A stretch of 8,843 nucleotides of DNA from contig CAJMCT010000039.1 in NCBI GenBank assembly GCA_905211955.1, positions 1 through 8,843 on the forward strand, in the 5' to 3' direction. Made by a program: the position numbers and the translations under genes. This DNA is from an uncultured Eubacteriales bacterium. Lineage in GTDB: Bacteria > Bacillota > Clostridia > Christensenellales > Borkfalkiaceae. Of this stretch, positions 6,977-8,843 are shown piece after piece. The notes under the pieces are model-generated. The model worked only from the letters and a program-made list of their open reading frames with translations. It searched no databases and had not been told where the DNA came from. Each line of letters opens with the position of its first letter. Position 1 is the stretch's first letter.

Positions 6977-8779
6977 ATGTATTTTAACCCACTTGATAAA
7001 TTTTGTAAGAGCATTACGGGCGCTATTAAAGAAAATGATGCCATTACTTTTAGGGTGAAGGGCGAATTTTCTTCTTGCACGTTGGTGATTAGGCGCGACG
7101 GCTCTAATAAAGATGAATTTTATCCTATGGATAATAAAAGAGATTTCTTTGAGAAAGAAATCTCTTTTTCTCGTGGACTTTACTGGTACTGGTTTTCGCT
7201 TGGCGACGGAAGAAGTATAGGGCTATCCAAAGATTACGTTGGGGAAATTACTGATTTTCCACAAGGCTTCCAACTTACCGTGTTTGCGGACTATTTTTCT
7301 TCGCCAAAATGGTTAAACGGGGGAATTATTTATCAAATTTTTCCCGATAGGTTTAACGTTGGCGATAAAGATAAATTCGTTGAAGAAGGAAGGCTTTTGC
7401 ATATAGATTGGCTGGATACTCCTATTTTTAAGCCTAACGCTCAAGGACAAGTAATGAATAACGACTTTTTCGGTGGCGACTTTAAGGGGATAACCGAAAA
7501 GTTAGACTACTTAAAAGATTTAGGCGTTTCGGCTATATATCTAAACCCAATATTTAAAGCGTTTTCAAACCATAGATACGACACGGGCGACTATATGCAG
7601 TTCGACTCAATGCTTGGAAGTGAAGAGGATTTTAAAAACCTTTTAGACGAAGCGAATAAAAAGGGTATAAAAATAATTCTAGACGGTGTTTTTAACCACA
7701 CTGGCGACGATAGTTTGTATTTTAATAAATACGGTAATTATCACTCGAAAGGCGCTTATCAAGGTGAAGATTCGCCTTACCGTGATTGGTTTAAGTTTAT
7801 AAACTATCCTAAAGAATACGAATCTTGGTGGGGAATTCAAACGTTGCCCGCCGTAAATAAGACTTCGGGCTTTTTAGATTTTATAACGGGAAAAGACGGT
7901 GTTTTAGAAAAATATACCAAAATGGGTATAGGCGGTTGGCGACTTGACGTTGTAGACGAACTCCCAGACAACTTTGTTAAAAAGATTAGAAGTGCCGTTA
8001 AGGGCTTAAATAAAGATGCCATAGTTATCGGTGAAGTTTGGGAAGATGCGACAAATAAAATTTCTTACGGTGCTCGCCGTGAATATTTTATTGGCGACGA
8101 ACTTGACTCGGTTATGAACTATCCGCTTAAAAACGCAATAATTGATTTTGTATGCTCTAAAGATTGTAAAAATTTATCGTTTACCGTGAAAGAACAAATA
8201 GACCATTATCCAAAGCATTCTTTAGACCTCTTAATGAATATTTTAGCAACTCACGACACTTACAGGTTGCTTTCGGCTGTTGGCGGAATAAACGTTTCAG
8301 GTAAAACAAAAGAAGAACTTTCTAATCTTTATCTAGACGAAAAAGATTACGTAATAGCAAAAAATAGGCTTAAAACGGCAGTTTTATTGCAGTACACCTT
8401 ATACGGTGTGCCAAGTGTTTACTATGGTGACGAGATAGGTATGCAAGGCTATACCGACCCATTAAACCGTAGGGCTTTCCGCTGGGATAGTATTGACGAA
8501 GAATTGCTTTCATTTTATAAAAAATTAGGCAAAATTAGGCGCGAAAATACTGCTTTTATTGATGGCGAGTTTAATATTATTTATGCTAAAGGCGGAGTTT
8601 TTGCTTTTACACGTGAAAATCAAAGTTCTGAAGTTGCGGTAATTATAAACTTAACTAACGAAGATAAACAGTTTGATTTTAAAGGGAAATTGGTAGACCT
8701 ATTTTCCAATCAAACTTTTGAAAATAGTGTAAACGTTTTATCGGGACAATCGGTGATACTCGTAAATTCTAATGAATAA
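6977..8779 (+). CDS. GH13 alpha-glucan hydrolase, neopullulanase / cyclomaltodextrinase / amylopullulanase-like
   Basis: This is a 600-residue alpha-amylase-family enzyme with no signal peptide or membrane segment, so probably cytoplasmic. Residues 1 to about 105 form a beta-rich N-terminal domain (FRVKGEFSSCTLVIRRDG, RGLYWYWFSLGDG) like the CBM34/CBM48-type modules of maltodextrin-acting GH13 enzymes. The barrel begins near WLNGGIIYQIFPDRF. Conserved regions are present: DGVFNHTG (D236-G243), GGWRLDVVDE with nucleophile D324, VIGEVWED with acid/base E353, and LATHDTYR with the third Asp D427. NHRYDTGDY and LDSVMNYPLKNAI also fit these subfamilies. The last ~80 residues look like the C-terminal beta domain. 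Its place 4 nt after glgP suggests work on branched or linear dextrins left by phosphorolysis, probably in the debranching role for which no GlgX or isoamylase-type gene is visible here. Family membership is firm; bond specificity (alpha-1,4, alpha-1,6 or both) is not readable from the sequence. Confidence 0.9.
   Translation: MYFNPLDKFCKSITGAIKENDAITFRVKGEFSSCTLVIRRDGSNKDEFYPMDNKRDFFEKEISFSRGLYWYWFSLGDGRSIGLSKDYVGEITDFPQGFQLTVFADYFSSPKWLNGGIIYQIFPDRFNVGDKDKFVEEGRLLHIDWLDTPIFKPNAQGQVMNNDFFGGDFKGITEKLDYLKDLGVSAIYLNPIFKAFSNHRYDTGDYMQFDSMLGSEEDFKNLLDEANKKGIKIILDGVFNHTGDDSLYFNKYGNYHSKGAYQGEDSPYRDWFKFINYPKEYESWWGIQTLPAVNKTSGFLDFITGKDGVLEKYTKMGIGGWRLDVVDELPDNFVKKIRSAVKGLNKDAIVIGEVWEDATNKISYGARREYFIGDELDSVMNYPLKNAIIDFVCSKDCKNLSFTVKEQIDHYPKHSLDLLMNILATHDTYRLLSAVGGINVSGKTKEELSNLYLDEKDYVIAKNRLKTAVLLQYTLYGVPSVYYGDEIGMQGYTDPLNRRAFRWDSIDEELLSFYKKLGKIRRENTAFIDGEFNIIYAKGGVFAFTRENQSSEVAVIINLTNEDKQFDFKGKLVDLFSNQTFENSVNVLSGQSVILVNSNE
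7136..7168. repeat. Perfect 15-bp inverted repeat with a 3-nt loop inside the GH13 gene
   Basis: The arms AAAAGAGATTTCTTT (7136-7150) and AAAGAAATCTCTTTT (7154-7168) are exact reverse complements around the loop GAG. The 3' arm runs into T7169 and C7170, so the top strand ends in five T. The form is that of an intrinsic terminator, and because A-rich sequence precedes it, of a bidirectional one, but only 3 of the 15 pairs are G-C. It covers codons 54-64 (K54 to F64, KRDFFEKEISF) in the N-terminal beta domain. It is seen directly; any effect on transcription or translation is inferred. Confidence 0.9.
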
Positions 8780-8797
8780 AATATTTTACGTGATTAC

Positions 8798-8826
8798 TTG
8801 ATTTTTGTTTGTGGTTATAGTATAAT
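8798..8826 (+). promoter_or_regulatory. Sigma-A type promoter for a gene beyond the window
   Basis: A -35 box TTGATT (8798-8803, first four bases match TTGACA) and a perfect -10 box TATAAT (8821-8826) are separated by exactly 17 nt, in AT-rich non-coding DNA that starts right after the GH13 stop. It is the best promoter match I found in the window. It points downstream, so a plus-strand gene or RNA should begin shortly after position 8833. No coding sequence is visible in 8780-8843. Confidence 0.7.
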
Positions 8827-8843
8827 AATATTAATAAAATTTT

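Larger units (their letters stand above)
639..8779 (+). other. Glycogen operon glgC-glgD-glgA-glgP-GH13 (glgB just upstream)
   Basis: Five same-strand genes are separated by 1, 27, 54 and 4 nt with no convincing terminator or promoter between them, so one transcript is likely. The set covers ADP-glucose supply (GlgC/GlgD), chain extension (GlgA), phosphorolysis (GlgP) and hydrolysis (GH13); GlgB, directly upstream, supplies branching. I see no convincing promoter in 563-638, so the main promoter may lie upstream of glgB, outside the window. The glgA-glgP gap (4495-4548) holds only an AT-rich imperfect inverted repeat and the glgP ribosome binding site. Confidence 0.8.

Noticed and set aside
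8778..8787. AAAATATTTT palindrome at the GH13 stop
   Set aside because: It is all A/T with no loop, so it cannot form a useful terminator; expected by chance in AT-rich DNA.
1..8843. A new defence, mobile or other undescribed system
   Set aside because: All six genes belong to well-known glycogen metabolism families, and I see no transposase, integrase, CRISPR, tRNA or unknown gene in the window.

Overview
The window looks like chromosomal DNA of a low-GC member of the Bacillota (Firmicutes), most likely an uncultured gut-type clostridium. The main reasons are the gene set and order glgB-glgC-glgD-glgA-glgP, the presence of glgD (a non-catalytic paralogue of ADP-glucose pyrophosphorylase largely confined to Bacillota), AGGAG-type ribosome binding sites, ATG starts and AT-rich codon use. 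The genus cannot be named from the sequence alone. All reading frames use the standard code, and every gene lies on the plus strand.

Layout: (1) 2-562 is the C-terminal end of glgB (branching enzyme), cut by the window edge. (2) 563-638 is a short spacer with a GC-rich hairpin (582-600) and a strong ribosome binding site. (3) 639-8779 is a tightly packed run of five genes: glgC (639-1841), glgD (1843-2958), glgA (2986-4494), glgP (4549-6972) and a cytoplasmic GH13 alpha-glucan hydrolase (6977-8779). The gaps are 1, 27, 54 and 4 nt. (4) 8780-8843 is AT-rich and non-coding, and carries a convincing sigma-A type promoter (8798-8826) that points out of the window.

Together the genes form one glycogen metabolism unit. 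GlgC with GlgD makes ADP-glucose from glucose-1-phosphate and ATP. GlgA extends alpha-1,4 chains and GlgB adds alpha-1,6 branches. GlgP removes glucose-1-phosphate from chain ends. The GH13 enzyme probably handles the branched limit dextrins, since no GlgX or isoamylase-type debranching gene is visible here.

I see no previously undescribed system; this is a recognisable glycogen operon. The points worth a second look are: a sharp codon-usage break between glgB and the rest; a clear codon-context rule in glgC and glgD (NAC before G, NAT before A) that glgB does not follow; a perfect 15-bp terminator-like hairpin inside the GH13 coding sequence; an Ala in place of the usual Lys in the KTGGL motif of GlgA; and Lys-rich tails on GlgB (C-terminal) and GlgA (N-terminal).
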